In this document: positions 1 through 8,552 of the stretch, in pieces
How positions within the stretch are numbered: the first letter of the stretch is position 1
How the letters are laid out: every line of letters starts with the position of its first letter
From: JAJRPT01 sp964465945
GTDB taxonomy: Bacteria; Bacteroidota; Ignavibacteria; Kapaibacteriales; UBA2268
Direction: 5' to 3'
DNA: 49,925 nt
Assembly: GCA_964465945.1 (NCBI GenBank)
Contig: CAYXMM010000019.1
Location: forward strand, 1 to 49,925
Program-made: the position numbers and the translations under genes
Notes under the pieces: generated by a model
Database searches by the model: none
The model's input: only the letters and a program-made list of their open reading frames with translations
What the model was told of the DNA's origin: nothing

Positions 1-165
1 TTAATACAAACCACCCCGTCGGCAAGCCAACACCCCTCTAATGGAGGGGAATTATAAAAATGTTTGTATTTTTATCACCCATCGCCAAAGGGTACTTCAC
101 GAAAAGGAAAAGGGGAGTTGGATTAAACCTTCTAACAAATATTATGCAATTCTTCTTTTATTCTA
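1..165. repeat. Degenerate intergenic repeat, copy A
   Basis: Non-coding stretch before the first gene. It holds a GTCGG-containing block followed by a short hairpin (CCCCTC at 33-38, GAGGGG at 44-49). The order of motifs (TTAATACAA, ACCAC, GTCGG, GCCAA, CCCTCTAA) is matched by a decayed copy at about 47107-47262, so this looks like a dispersed intergenic element rather than a gene. An open frame crosses it from about 60, but the frame runs on into the antisense of the next gene and shows no protein-like features. The left boundary is outside the window. Confidence 0.45.
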
Positions 166-169
166 ATCC

Positions 170-829
170 TCATTTCAAATTATTCACAACTTTATCAATA
201 GTAACTTTAAAATCAGATTTTGCTTTTTTGTCTTTGCTTTTTTTTGAGTTAGATGTTAATGTTACTTTTGCTCCAATTCTTTCCCAGCTGTCAATTATTG
301 TTTGAATAGTTTTTGCTCTGGTTTTATTTAAGTCTTTTTTAGAATCGTCTCGGTGTAGTTCTACATTAATAAACAATGCTCTGTTTATTCGTAAAAGTGA
401 TTGAAGAGAATCTAAAACTTGCTCTCCCGATTTGGATATTGTCGTCTTATTTTTTTCAAATAAATCATAATCGCCAATTTCTAATCCAGGTTTCATTACA
501 AAAACTTGGAAGTCTTTAATTTCAGGATCAAACGATGCATCTGGTGCAGTCGGCGTAAATTGAACTTCTTCTTTCATCACATTCATATCTACGAAAGTAA
601 ATTTATAAACTTCATTTGAATTTAAAAGCTGCTCATACTCACCCGTTGGCTTTGATTTTATCTTAAATTTTTTTCCTCTTACATCTTCAACATGTATCTC
701 TAAAGCAACTGGAGAGCCAGTATTTTTATCTAATACTTTACCTTTTACAATTCTTGTTTTAGTATCAATTCCATACACGCTGATAGAAAGAAGTAAAGTT
801 AGTGTTAGAACTAAGTAAATTCTTTTCAT
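170..829 (-). CDS. Exported protein with carboxypeptidase-regulatory-like and degenerate OmpA-like domains
   Basis: 219 residues with an N-terminal signal peptide (basic MKR, then a Leu/Thr-rich core, cleavage probably near residue 20). Residues about 25-110 read like a CarboxypepD_reg/transthyretin-like beta domain (VKGKVLDKNTGSPVALEI, later GEYEQLL). Residues about 120-195 resemble the OmpA peptidoglycan-binding fold: a DLFEKNKTTIS start, a helix with LDSLQSLL, then a conserved-looking KTRAKTI helix. The classical residues of OmpA (HTD, NRR) are not preserved, so murein binding is doubtful. It probably sits in the periplasm or the outer membrane. It stands alone on the minus strand, divergent from the BatA-like gene. 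The start is chosen because AGGAAT lies upstream of the ATG and the signal peptide follows directly. Confidence 0.6.
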   Translation of the reverse strand: MKRIYLVLTLTLLLSISVYGIDTKTRIVKGKVLDKNTGSPVALEIHVEDVRGKKFKIKSKPTGEYEQLLNSNEVYKFTFVDMNVMKEEVQFTPTAPDASFDPEIKDFQVFVMKPGLEIGDYDLFEKNKTTISKSGEQVLDSLQSLLRINRALFINVELHRDDSKKDLNKTRAKTIQTIIDSWERIGAKVTLTSNSKKSKDKKAKSDFKVTIDKVVNNLK

Positions 830-943
830 AAATATTCCTTAATTTGTATTTTATTTTGTTAAAATTAGCAATATTAGTTTAATTAACAAATCTTATACCA
901 TTTCGTAAGTAGATTACGAGAATTTTACTAAGAAATTGAAATT

Positions 944-2998
944 ATGCAGTTTTTAAACCCTTTCATACTTTTTGGACTTTTTGCTTCTTCAATTCCGATT
1001 ATTATTCATTTGATTAATAAGAGAAAACAGAAGAAAATTGAATTTTCTACACTAAAGTTTATCAAAGAACTTCAGAATACTAAAATTAGAAATGTCAAAT
1101 TACGCCAGATTATATTATTAATTCTGCGAACTTTATTAATAACTTTTATTGTTTTGGCTTTTGCTCGCCCTACTATTGATAACTCATTACCGGGCTTTAC
1201 AAACTATTCTAACACAAATACTGGAATAATAGTTGACAATAGTTTTAGTATGGATTTGTCAGACTCGAAAGGAAATAGACTAAGACAAACTAGGGCTATC
1301 ATTGAAAATATAATGAATAAAAGTAAAGATGGAGACAAGTTATTCATCAGCCCAACTAATATAAGAATCAATAATCATTTGTTTTTGACAAACAATAAAG
1401 CAGAGCTCCTAGACGAGTACAAGAAAGTCAAAATTGATGAAAGTAATAACAAAATAAACGACCTAATTAGCAAGGCCGATATGTTATTTGATGAGAATAA
1501 AGAACTTAATAACGACTTAATTATTATGTCTGACTTACAAAAAAACTTTATTGATGAAATTGACACTCACCTAACTAAAAATATAAAGCAAATAAATATA
1601 CTCAAAATTAGAGATGAATATGAATTAAAAAACATCTCGATTGATTCTGTTAAAGTGCTAACTTCAATCTTTCAATTAGATAAAACCGCCGAGATAGAAA
1701 TATATATTTCAAATCACTCAAATTCGAGTTTTAAAGATAATATTTTATCAATGAGCTTTAATGATAGAAAAGTTTCTCAAACTAATTTCGATATTACAGC
1801 TAAAAAGAAAGCCGTTATAAAATTATCTGCTAATTTAAGTCAATCTGGCGCAATTAATGGTAAAGTCGAACTTGAAAATGATGATTTACTTCAAGATAAC
1901 AAATACTATTTTGGGTTTATCGTCCCTGATTTACCGAAAGTTTTATTATTAACCGAACATAATCGTAGCTTTTTGGAGATTGCCCTTAGAACTCGTCTTG
2001 GTTTTAACAAATTAGTCCTTGCTAATTCTAACCAACTTGCAACTTCAAACTTAAACGATTACGATGTCATTATTAATACTCTTGAAGATTTTGGTAGCTT
2101 AGAGAGAAGTAGAATAAAGCAATATGTAGAATCCGGCGGGGCTTTTGTAAGTTTTGCATCTGATAATGTCGTTAAACTTAAAGATTTTTATATTTCATTA
2201 GGTTTGAATAATCCAAAAGAATTAGATTTAAAAAATAAAATAAAATTTAATAAAGTAGAAAAATCCCATCCTCTGTTTTCTGATTTATTTGTTGGAAGCA
2301 CTGACAATAGTCAAATAGTTGAAAGTCCAGAAATTGAAAAGATGAAAACTTATACTGGTGGATTTGTTTTAATTGAAGCAAATAATCAACCATTTATGAA
2401 CGAATTAAAAGTTGGTGAAGGAAAGCTAATATATTTCGCTGTTAATCAGGATTTGAACTGGAGTAATTTTCCACTCACTGGTCTATTCCCCGCTTTAATT
2501 AATAAAGCAATAATTTATTTAAGTGCAAACGAAGCGAGTTTTAATAAATCCCAGGATAATGATAAAATAATTTTAAATATCTCTAAGACTAAATCATTAG
2601 ATAATAATTTTACTTTAATAAGTCCATCTGGGCAAGAATCTGTAATTAAAGCAAATACACTACCATCTGGAAATGTGCTTATAATTGATAATGTTGGCGA
2701 AATAGGGAATTATTCAATTAAAAACTCTAAAAGTGAATTTGTTGCAACATTTTCACTTAACCACTCATCAGAAGAGTCAATAGCTGATTTTTATACAAGC
2801 GATGAAACAAAAGAAATTTTAACAAAAAAATTCCCAAATTCAAAAATTCAAGTTATAGATAATTATATTGATTTCGATTTAGATAAAATGAGAGCATCGC
2901 TTGGAACAGAACTTTGGCAGATATTTTTAATTTTGGCTTTACTTTGCGGATTAGCGGAATTATTTGTTCAAAAAGCATACAAAAATGAATTAGAATAG
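944..2998 (+). CDS. BatA-type membrane protein with VWA domain
   Basis: 684 residues. The N-terminus is the double-transmembrane region typical of Bacteroidota aerotolerance (Bat) proteins: hydrophobic segments at about 5-24 and 56-76 separated by a basic loop (NKRKQKK), ending in LAFARP. A von Willebrand A-like domain follows, with a MIDAS-type DxSxS motif at residues 98-102 (DNSFS). The middle (about 330-500) looks like a glutamine-amidotransferase-like or VWA-extension fold, with VIINTLEDFG and a YVESGGAFVSF segment. A last membrane segment lies at about 657-677 (WQIFLILALLCGLAELF). In related phyla such proteins act with a MoxR ATPase, probably in envelope protein assembly; here the MoxR gene is some 16 kb away. 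The next gene begins 8 nt after the stop codon, so the two are probably co-transcribed. Confidence 0.85.
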   Translation: MQFLNPFILFGLFASSIPIIIHLINKRKQKKIEFSTLKFIKELQNTKIRNVKLRQIILLILRTLLITFIVLAFARPTIDNSLPGFTNYSNTNTGIIVDNSFSMDLSDSKGNRLRQTRAIIENIMNKSKDGDKLFISPTNIRINNHLFLTNNKAELLDEYKKVKIDESNNKINDLISKADMLFDENKELNNDLIIMSDLQKNFIDEIDTHLTKNIKQINILKIRDEYELKNISIDSVKVLTSIFQLDKTAEIEIYISNHSNSSFKDNILSMSFNDRKVSQTNFDITAKKKAVIKLSANLSQSGAINGKVELENDDLLQDNKYYFGFIVPDLPKVLLLTEHNRSFLEIALRTRLGFNKLVLANSNQLATSNLNDYDVIINTLEDFGSLERSRIKQYVESGGAFVSFASDNVVKLKDFYISLGLNNPKELDLKNKIKFNKVEKSHPLFSDLFVGSTDNSQIVESPEIEKMKTYTGGFVLIEANNQPFMNELKVGEGKLIYFAVNQDLNWSNFPLTGLFPALINKAIIYLSANEASFNKSQDNDKIILNISKTKSLDNNFTLISPSGQESVIKANTLPSGNVLIIDNVGEIGNYSIKNSKSEFVATFSLNHSSEESIADFYTSDETKEILTKKFPNSKIQVIDNYIDFDLDKMRASLGTELWQIFLILALLCGLAELFVQKAYKNELE

Positions 2999-3006
2999 GA
3001 GTTGTA

Positions 3007-3723
3007 ATGAAATATATATTTGTAACACTAATATCTTTTTTACTTGTTTCTTGTGGAGTTGGGAACAATTTTAATAGTACTGGCATAGATGATCCTTTAT
3101 CACCACAAATGTCAAGTCGTAAAGTTCAAATTTTTGCTGATAATAACTCTAATCTTGACAAAAAACCTTATGACGATGCTGATAAGCCGATAGAACAAGG
3201 TAATAAAAGGATTTTGACTTATAATTATGTAGTTGTTATAGAAAGCGATAATTTTGAAAACTCATCTCAATTAATTGAAGAAATAACAAATACAAATAAT
3301 GGCTATATTACTTATAAATCAAATAATTTTTTGAGAATAAAAGTCCCTGTAGATAAAGTAGAATTTTACTTGAATGAGTTAAAAAAAGCCGGTAAAATCA
3401 CTCAAAATTCTAAATCCGCAACAGATATTACTCTTAATTATTATGACACAAAATTGCGCTTAGAAAACTTAAATAAATCTCGTGAAAGATATTTAGAGTT
3501 ATTAAAACAAGCAGAAAATGTTGAAACAACTTTAAAAGTTGAGAAAGAATTAGAGAGATTACTATATGAAATAGAATCGCTAAAAGCTTCAATGAATAAT
3601 TTAGAAAACCAGATCGCTTATACTTCAATTGATATTTATTTAAAAGAACATATTACACTTGGTCCTGTGTCTTGGGTGTTTTATGGTCTTTATAAAAGTG
3701 TAAGTTGGTTATTTGTGTGGTAA
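3007..3723 (+). CDS. DUF4349-family lipoprotein
   Basis: 238 residues with a lipoprotein signal peptide; the lipobox is LVSC with Cys16. The body matches the DUF4349 pattern. An alpha/beta start YNYVVVIESDNFENS is followed by a V(D)KVEFYLNELKKAGKI segment. A long coiled coil comes next (about 140-200: LRLENLNKSRERYLELLKQ, VEKELERLLYEIESLKAS). The ending is the typical beta strand IAYTSIDIYLKE before a short hydrophobic C-terminus (WVFYGLYKSVSWLFVW). Proteins of this family are membrane-anchored and of unknown function. It lies 8 nt behind the BatA-like gene and 18 nt ahead of queC. Confidence 0.85.
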   Translation: MKYIFVTLISFLLVSCGVGNNFNSTGIDDPLSPQMSSRKVQIFADNNSNLDKKPYDDADKPIEQGNKRILTYNYVVVIESDNFENSSQLIEEITNTNNGYITYKSNNFLRIKVPVDKVEFYLNELKKAGKITQNSKSATDITLNYYDTKLRLENLNKSRERYLELLKQAENVETTLKVEKELERLLYEIESLKASMNNLENQIAYTSIDIYLKEHITLGPVSWVFYGLYKSVSWLFVW

Positions 3724-3741
3724 CAATAAAATAATAGTTAA

Positions 3742-4413
3742 ATGAAAAAAGCAATTATATTAATTAGTGGTGGAATGGATTCGGCTGTGTGTGCTGGAAT
3801 CGCTAAACAAGAAGGTTATGAACTTTACGGGTTACATATTAATTATGGACAGCGAACTGAAAGAAGAGAATTAAAAGCGTTCAATGACATCTGCGATTAT
3901 TATAAAGCGAATGATAGATTAATTGTTGATATATCACACCTTGTTACGATTGGTGGTTCGAGTTTAACAGACAAAAATATGCAGGTTACTAAAGCAGATT
4001 TAAGCAATTCTGAAATTCCTTCGAGCTATGTTCCATTTAGAAATGCAAATATTCTTGCAATAGCCACTTCTTGGGCAGAAGTGATAAATGCTGAAGCAAT
4101 ATTTATTGGAGCAATGGAAGAAGACTCTTCTGGCTATCCCGATTGCCGAAAAATATTTTTTAAATCATTCCAAGAGACAATAAACACAGGCACTAAGCCA
4201 GATACAAAAATTAATATTAAGACTCCAATTATTGATATGGCTAAAAAAGATATTATTGTTCTTGGAAATGAAATAGAAGTGCCATTTCATTTGACTTGGA
4301 GTTGCTATCAGAACGAAGACGAAGCTTGTGGCGATTGCGATTCTTGTGCTTTGAGGTTAAGAGGTTTTTCTGCTGCAAATGTTACCGACCCAATTAAATA
4401 TGTAAATAATTAA
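3742..4413 (+). CDS. queC: 7-cyano-7-deazaguanine synthase QueC
   Basis: 223 residues, the normal length for QueC. It makes preQ0 from 7-carboxy-7-deazaguanine, ammonia and ATP in the cytoplasm, a step in queuosine tRNA modification. The PP-loop SGGMDS is at residues 9-14, right after the first beta strand (KAIILI). The adenylation region contains SSYVPFRNANILAIATSWAE and FIGAMEEDSSGYPDC, both typical. The zinc site near the C-terminus has four cysteines (about 188, 196, 199, 202; CGDCDSC). The other queuosine genes are not in this window. No preQ1 riboswitch is evident in the 18-nt gap upstream, so the gene is probably read from the operon promoter. Confidence 0.95.
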   Translation: MKKAIILISGGMDSAVCAGIAKQEGYELYGLHINYGQRTERRELKAFNDICDYYKANDRLIVDISHLVTIGGSSLTDKNMQVTKADLSNSEIPSSYVPFRNANILAIATSWAEVINAEAIFIGAMEEDSSGYPDCRKIFFKSFQETINTGTKPDTKINIKTPIIDMAKKDIIVLGNEIEVPFHLTWSCYQNEDEACGDCDSCALRLRGFSAANVTDPIKYVNN

Positions 4414-4414
4414 A

Positions 4415-5257
4415 TTGAAAAAATACTTAAGAAAAATATATTATTCTCTTCCTTTAAATTTAAGATTTTTACTTAGAAGAATTGTTTATTTTTCTTATGA
4501 TTTATTTTCAAAAAAAGAATATAATGGGATTAAATTACCGCCGAAAGGATTAATATTTACTGGCGGTGGTAACTTCCTCAAACAAGCAATTCTTCATACA
4601 AATTATCTCATAAAATACGCTAATTTAAAGTCAGACTCAAAGGTTTTAGATGTTGGTTCGGGAATAGGCCGCTCTGCTATTGGATTGACGAAATATTTAG
4701 ATAAAAATGGCGAATATTATGGATTTGATATAGTGAAGCAAGGGGTGGATTGGTGTACCCAGAATATCACAAAGAAATTCCCAAATTTTTATTTTAAATA
4801 TGTCAAACTTGAAAATGATTTATACTCTAATAGTGGTGAGAAATCATCAAATTTTACATTCCCTTACCCCGATGAGAAGTTTGATGTAGTGTTTTTAATG
4901 TCCGTATTTACTCATTTACAAGTAGATGAAATCGCCCATTATTTAAAAGAAATAAATAGGGTATTAAATAAAAATGGTGTTTTAATGGCGACTTTTTTTA
5001 TTTATAATGATGTAATTGAACACAAAATTTCAAATAAAGATTTCAGGTTCTCTTTCCCATATAATTTCATTAATTATAGATTAATGAATAATAAAGTTAA
5101 AAATGCAAATATTGCACTTAATAAAAACTATTTAGACAATATGTCAAAACAAGCAAATTTAGAAATAATTAATTTTATTCAAGGGTTTTGGTCAGAAGAA
5201 ATTGAAGTAACAGATAACGACTTCCAAGATATAATTATTTTTAAAAAAATTAATTAA
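4415..5257 (+). CDS. Class I SAM-dependent methyltransferase
   Basis: 280 residues. A SAM-binding motif I is clear at residues 77-86 (VLDVGSGIGR), followed by an acidic strand end (YYGFDI), a motif II/III strand (FDVVFLMSVFTHL) and VLNKNGVLMATFF, all typical of the Methyltransf_11/25 type fold. The first 45 residues are basic and hydrophobic and may contact a membrane or a lipid or sugar substrate. The start is a TTG at 4415, one nucleotide after the queC stop. There is no in-frame ATG before the catalytic core, so TTG is the best candidate. The stop overlaps the convergent MFS gene by 8 nt. The substrate is unknown. Confidence 0.8.
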   Translation: MKKYLRKIYYSLPLNLRFLLRRIVYFSYDLFSKKEYNGIKLPPKGLIFTGGGNFLKQAILHTNYLIKYANLKSDSKVLDVGSGIGRSAIGLTKYLDKNGEYYGFDIVKQGVDWCTQNITKKFPNFYFKYVKLENDLYSNSGEKSSNFTFPYPDEKFDVVFLMSVFTHLQVDEIAHYLKEINRVLNKNGVLMATFFIYNDVIEHKISNKDFRFSFPYNFINYRLMNNKVKNANIALNKNYLDNMSKQANLEIINFIQGFWSEEIEVTDNDFQDIIIFKKIN

Positions 5258-6617
5258 ATTTTCTTTTATAAATATATAATAAAATAATACACATAATAAG
5301 TATTCCAACAAAAGGTAACCAAGCATTTAACGGATTATAATTATTAAACAAATATGTTGTAGTTTCAATTGAACTCATATTTAATTTTTGCGACAATGTT
5401 GCAAAAGCACTTTCAATAGAAGAATTTATTCCAAATTTATCTAATAATTCAACTTGTGCTAACTTAGCTTTCTCCCCAAAATTATCATAAACAATGCCAC
5501 CCGATAAAGCTCCAATCATATAACCAATCGCATAAGAAATATGTAAAAAACTTAGATATTGGCTTTCTTTTTTCTTACTTGCTAAATCCGATACAGCTTC
5601 TTGAAACTTGGGTCTTGCAAGCATTTCGCCAAATGTATAAACGAGCAAACCAAATAATAGAAAAATTGATAATTGACTTGTGCTTATTAATAAACTTCCG
5701 AATACAACTAAACTCAAAGCAATAATTAATGAGTTTATTTTATTATAATTTTTAAATAAATTCCCTAATGGTTTTACAAATAAAATAACTAACAAAGCAG
5801 ATAATAAATAAATCATTTGATAAGATAACATTCTTCCATCGCTTGTTTCTTTTACCATATAATCTGGTAAATTCAACGTTTTTACTATATCGGAAGTATC
5901 TACCCAATCAAATATATAATTAGGTAGCATCTCATAAAATTGTATATAAATTAATGTAAATCCAGACATAATTAATATTAAATAGGTTAATCTTTTATTT
6001 AATATTAATTCTTTAAATGAATCTAAAACTGAAATATGACTTTTTTCTTCAATATGCTCTTTTTCTTTTAAAAAATAAATTAAAGGAATATTAAAAATAA
6101 TTAAAAATACTGATCCAAAAAACACAACTTGATATGATATTTTTTCTAAATAAATCAATAATATTGTTGAAAATATAACCGCAAGATTAATAAATAAAAT
6201 GAAATTACTCCAAATTTTATGGCTTGTTTTTTTATCTGAATAATATGCAAAAGTGCTTTCTGTACATAAGTCAAACATACCTGTTCCTATTCCTAAAAAT
6301 AACACAGAACTCATAAAGAAATAATATGAATCAGCAAGAGCAATTATTGAATACCCAATTATTAAAAATAATTGCGCCACCCATAAGGACTTCCGTAAAC
6401 TTAATCTATCAGCGAATTGACCGAATATAATATTAGTAATATTTTGAAAAAATATCCAAGAAAAAAAAACTAATCCCTTGTGAGTGTGCGAAAGAGACAT
6501 TCCACCAATGGCATCTTTCTGTGCCATATAAATAGGAATTTCAACAACAGCAATCCACATTGCTGCTTGTTTAAAGAACTGAATTAAATATAATAAATAT
6601 AATTGCTTTTTTACCAA
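5250..6617 (-). CDS. MFS transporter
   Basis: 455 residues with about twelve hydrophobic segments separated by short basic loops, as in the major facilitator superfamily. The cytoplasmic loop after helix 2 has a recognisable MFS signature (GQFADRLSLRKSL), and the equivalent loop in the second half contains LARPKFQEAVSDL. Loop residues 235-265, between helix 7 and helix 8, are longer than usual. The predicted start is TTG at 6615-6617, one nucleotide after the stop of the upstream ZnuA-like gene, which suggests translational coupling; an internal ATG before the first helix is an alternative. It is the last gene of the acpS-murG-purC operon. The substrate cannot be told from sequence. Confidence 0.85.
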   Translation of the reverse strand: MVKKQLYLLYLIQFFKQAAMWIAVVEIPIYMAQKDAIGGMSLSHTHKGLVFFSWIFFQNITNIIFGQFADRLSLRKSLWVAQLFLIIGYSIIALADSYYFFMSSVLFLGIGTGMFDLCTESTFAYYSDKKTSHKIWSNFILFINLAVIFSTILLIYLEKISYQVVFFGSVFLIIFNIPLIYFLKEKEHIEEKSHISVLDSFKELILNKRLTYLILIMSGFTLIYIQFYEMLPNYIFDWVDTSDIVKTLNLPDYMVKETSDGRMLSYQMIYLLSALLVILFVKPLGNLFKNYNKINSLIIALSLVVFGSLLISTSQLSIFLLFGLLVYTFGEMLARPKFQEAVSDLASKKKESQYLSFLHISYAIGYMIGALSGGIVYDNFGEKAKLAQVELLDKFGINSSIESAFATLSQKLNMSSIETTTYLFNNYNPLNAWLPFVGILIMCIILLYIYKRKFN

Positions 6618-6618
6618 A

Positions 6619-7428
6619 CTACCTGTATAACACTTTTATTGTTTTTAAAACTTCTTGCATCATATCATAATAGTTCTTACCCTCATACCCATATACATTT
6701 ACATAAGAAACATCAAAATTATATTTTTCAATTATACCTTTGTATTTTTCTGAATTTCTATGTTGTTCATTTAATAATAATTGATGAACTCCTGTGCCAA
6801 CTATATTACTCAATTGATAGTCCAAATCCTCTTCAGGAACTTCATTAATAGTGAATGGAATTGGAAAATCATAAGCAGAAGCAAAGTATATCATCGTAGC
6901 ATCTTCCTGCAACATTGGTAATCTCTCAGTATTTAATAATCCCTTTTCAACTAAAGCATCAATAAGTTCTAATTTTTCTAAAAATTTACCTGCATTACTT
7001 TTTAAGTCTGTTGCTTTATCTGGAAATATCTTACCTAATGTATCAGCAAGAGCTTCAACAACTATTGACGTAGTTTTAGGGTCTAACCAAAAATAATCTT
7101 CTGAATCATTTTCATCTAAAAAAATTCTATCCTCTTCAGGAATTAAATTTGTTAAATTAATTTTATTCTTTGTTGGTAAATCTAAAACCCAATTTTCATT
7201 AATATCAGAAGAATAAAATAAAACTTTTGATTTATTTAATTTATAAATAATCTCAGTACTTTGTTTAAACTCTTTACTTGATTTTCCGGCTTCTAAAATA
7301 GAATTTGCTTCAAACACATTTCCAACAACTTCTTGAGTTATTAAATTAATCGGGTATGACGTAGACATTACCAAGTCCTTTGAAAACAAGGACAAACTAC
7401 AAAGAAACAATAATAGAGTATTTAGCAT
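6619..7428 (-). CDS. ZnuA/TroA-fold protein lacking the metal-ligand histidines
   Basis: 269 residues with a signal peptide (MLNTLLLFLCSLSLFSKD). The order of blocks matches cluster A-I metal-binding proteins (ZnuA/TroA): the first strand STSYPINLITQEVVGN, a YFWLDPKTTSIVVEAL segment, a helix IFPDKATDLKSNAGKFLEKL, then EDATMIYFASAYDFPI and a final helix. The usual metal ligands are not kept. The SPH position reads GKSSKEF (about 48-54), the first His of HxWLDP is Tyr112, and the His of HDAF is Glu175. No ABC permease or ATPase gene is near; the only transport neighbour is the coupled MFS gene. It may therefore be a binding or chaperone-like protein with a new ligand. The fold is confident; the function is unknown. 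Confidence 0.65.
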   Translation of the reverse strand: MLNTLLLFLCSLSLFSKDLVMSTSYPINLITQEVVGNVFEANSILEAGKSSKEFKQSTEIIYKLNKSKVLFYSSDINENWVLDLPTKNKINLTNLIPEEDRIFLDENDSEDYFWLDPKTTSIVVEALADTLGKIFPDKATDLKSNAGKFLEKLELIDALVEKGLLNTERLPMLQEDATMIYFASAYDFPIPFTINEVPEEDLDYQLSNIVGTGVHQLLLNEQHRNSEKYKGIIEKYNFDVSYVNVYGYEGKNYYDMMQEVLKTIKVLYR

Positions 7429-7438
7429 ATAATTTTAA

Positions 7439-8326
7439 TTAATTAAATATTTTTTCAGAAATTAACTTATATTGAGAAATAATTTTTTCAATAATTTCAT
7501 GAGGCACTTGAGGAGCTGGTGGCTCTTTATCCCAATCTTGAGTTTCTAACCAATCTCGTAAAGTTTGTTTGTCAAAATTATGTGGTTCTTCACCTTCTTT
7601 ATAATTATCAGCATTCCAAAAACGAGAAGAATCCGGTGTCATAACTTCATCTATTAATATAATCTCACCATTTTCATCTTCTCCAAACTCAAATTTTGTA
7701 TCCGCAAGAATTATACCTTTCTTTGCAAGTGTATCACGTCCAAATTCATATAATTTAATTGCAATTTCACGTAAATATTCCGCTCTTTCTTTACCCAAAA
7801 TTTCACAAGTTCTCACAAAATCAATATTTTCATCATGACCTGTTTCCGCTTTTGTTGCGGGTGTAAAAATAGGAGATTCTAATTTTGCATATTTCAATTT
7901 CCCTGCTGGAATTTCCACACCACAAATAGTCGAACTTGCTTGATATTCCTTCCAACCAGAGCCAGCAATATAGCCACGCACAACAAACTCAATAGGCAAT
8001 GGCTTACACTTTTTCACAATCATAGACCTGCCAGAAAGCTCCTTATGATACCTGCCCAACTCACTCGGATACTTATTAAAATCATCTGTAATAAAGTGGT
8101 TTTTAATTACTTGTTGTGAATTATTAAACCAATACTTCGAGATATTATTTAAGAAGACACCTTTGCCAGGCACTGCTTCGCCCATAATAACATCAAAAGC
8201 GGAAATCCTGTCCGAAGCCACAAATAACAAATTCTCGCCTAAATCATAAACTTCTCTTACTTTCCCACGAGATAATAATTTTAAATCTGGAAAATTCGAT
8301 TCAAACAATGTGAATACATCCTTCAT
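7439..8326 (-). CDS. purC: Phosphoribosylaminoimidazole-succinocarboxamide synthase PurC
   Basis: 295 residues. It joins CAIR and aspartate with ATP to give SAICAR, step 8 of purine synthesis by the usual numbering. The family landmarks are present: LLSRGKVREVYDLGENLLFVASDRISAFDVIM at the N-terminus, PLPIEFVVRGYIAGSGWKEY near residue 110, and IILADTKFEFG followed by LIDEVMTPDSSRFW. The length fits the longer form common in Bacteroidota rather than the ~240-residue enterobacterial form. Its ATG overlaps the TGA of the preceding small membrane gene (ATGA, 4 nt), and the ZnuA-like gene follows after 10 nt. Other purine genes in the window are purK and guaA, some 30 kb away. Confidence 0.97.
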   Translation of the reverse strand: MKDVFTLFESNFPDLKLLSRGKVREVYDLGENLLFVASDRISAFDVIMGEAVPGKGVFLNNISKYWFNNSQQVIKNHFITDDFNKYPSELGRYHKELSGRSMIVKKCKPLPIEFVVRGYIAGSGWKEYQASSTICGVEIPAGKLKYAKLESPIFTPATKAETGHDENIDFVRTCEILGKERAEYLREIAIKLYEFGRDTLAKKGIILADTKFEFGEDENGEIILIDEVMTPDSSRFWNADNYKEGEEPHNFDKQTLRDWLETQDWDKEPPAPQVPHEIIEKIISQYKLISEKIFN

Positions 8327-8550
8327 TTTTTCTCTTTCCCTGCTTCACCTTTCAAAACCACAGTCTCACCTTTTTGGTAGAGAACCTCACCATTTTGATT
8401 ATTAAAGCTATTTTGTTGCGTTTGATTTTTAAATGCTTCTTGATTCATACCCATATTATTCATAAAAGTTTTAATCACCTTACGAGTAAAGTATTTAAAC
8501 AAAAGATAAATCCCACCAAAAATCAATAATAATATTACTAAAAACTTCAT
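8323..8550 (-). CDS. Small single-pass membrane protein (DUF4834-like)
   Basis: 75 residues. One transmembrane segment lies at about 2-18 (FLVILLLIFGGIYLLFKY), followed by a basic stretch (TRKVIK) and a polar Asn/Gln-rich tail that ends in a Gly/Lys-rich segment (GEAGKEKK). This layout resembles the small DUF4834 proteins found next to envelope genes in Bacteroidota, but the match rests on composition and position only. It lies 2 nt downstream of murG and overlaps purC by 4 nt, which supports it as a translated gene. Function unknown. Confidence 0.6.
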   Translation of the reverse strand: MKFLVILLLIFGGIYLLFKYFTRKVIKTFMNNMGMNQEAFKNQTQQNSFNNQNGEVLYQKGETVVLKGEAGKEKK

Positions 8551-8552
8551 AA

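Noticed and set aside
60..305. Open frame across the start repeat and into the antisense of the OmpA-like gene
   Set aside because: Lies in repeat DNA and antisense to a good gene; no domain, signal or ribosome site.
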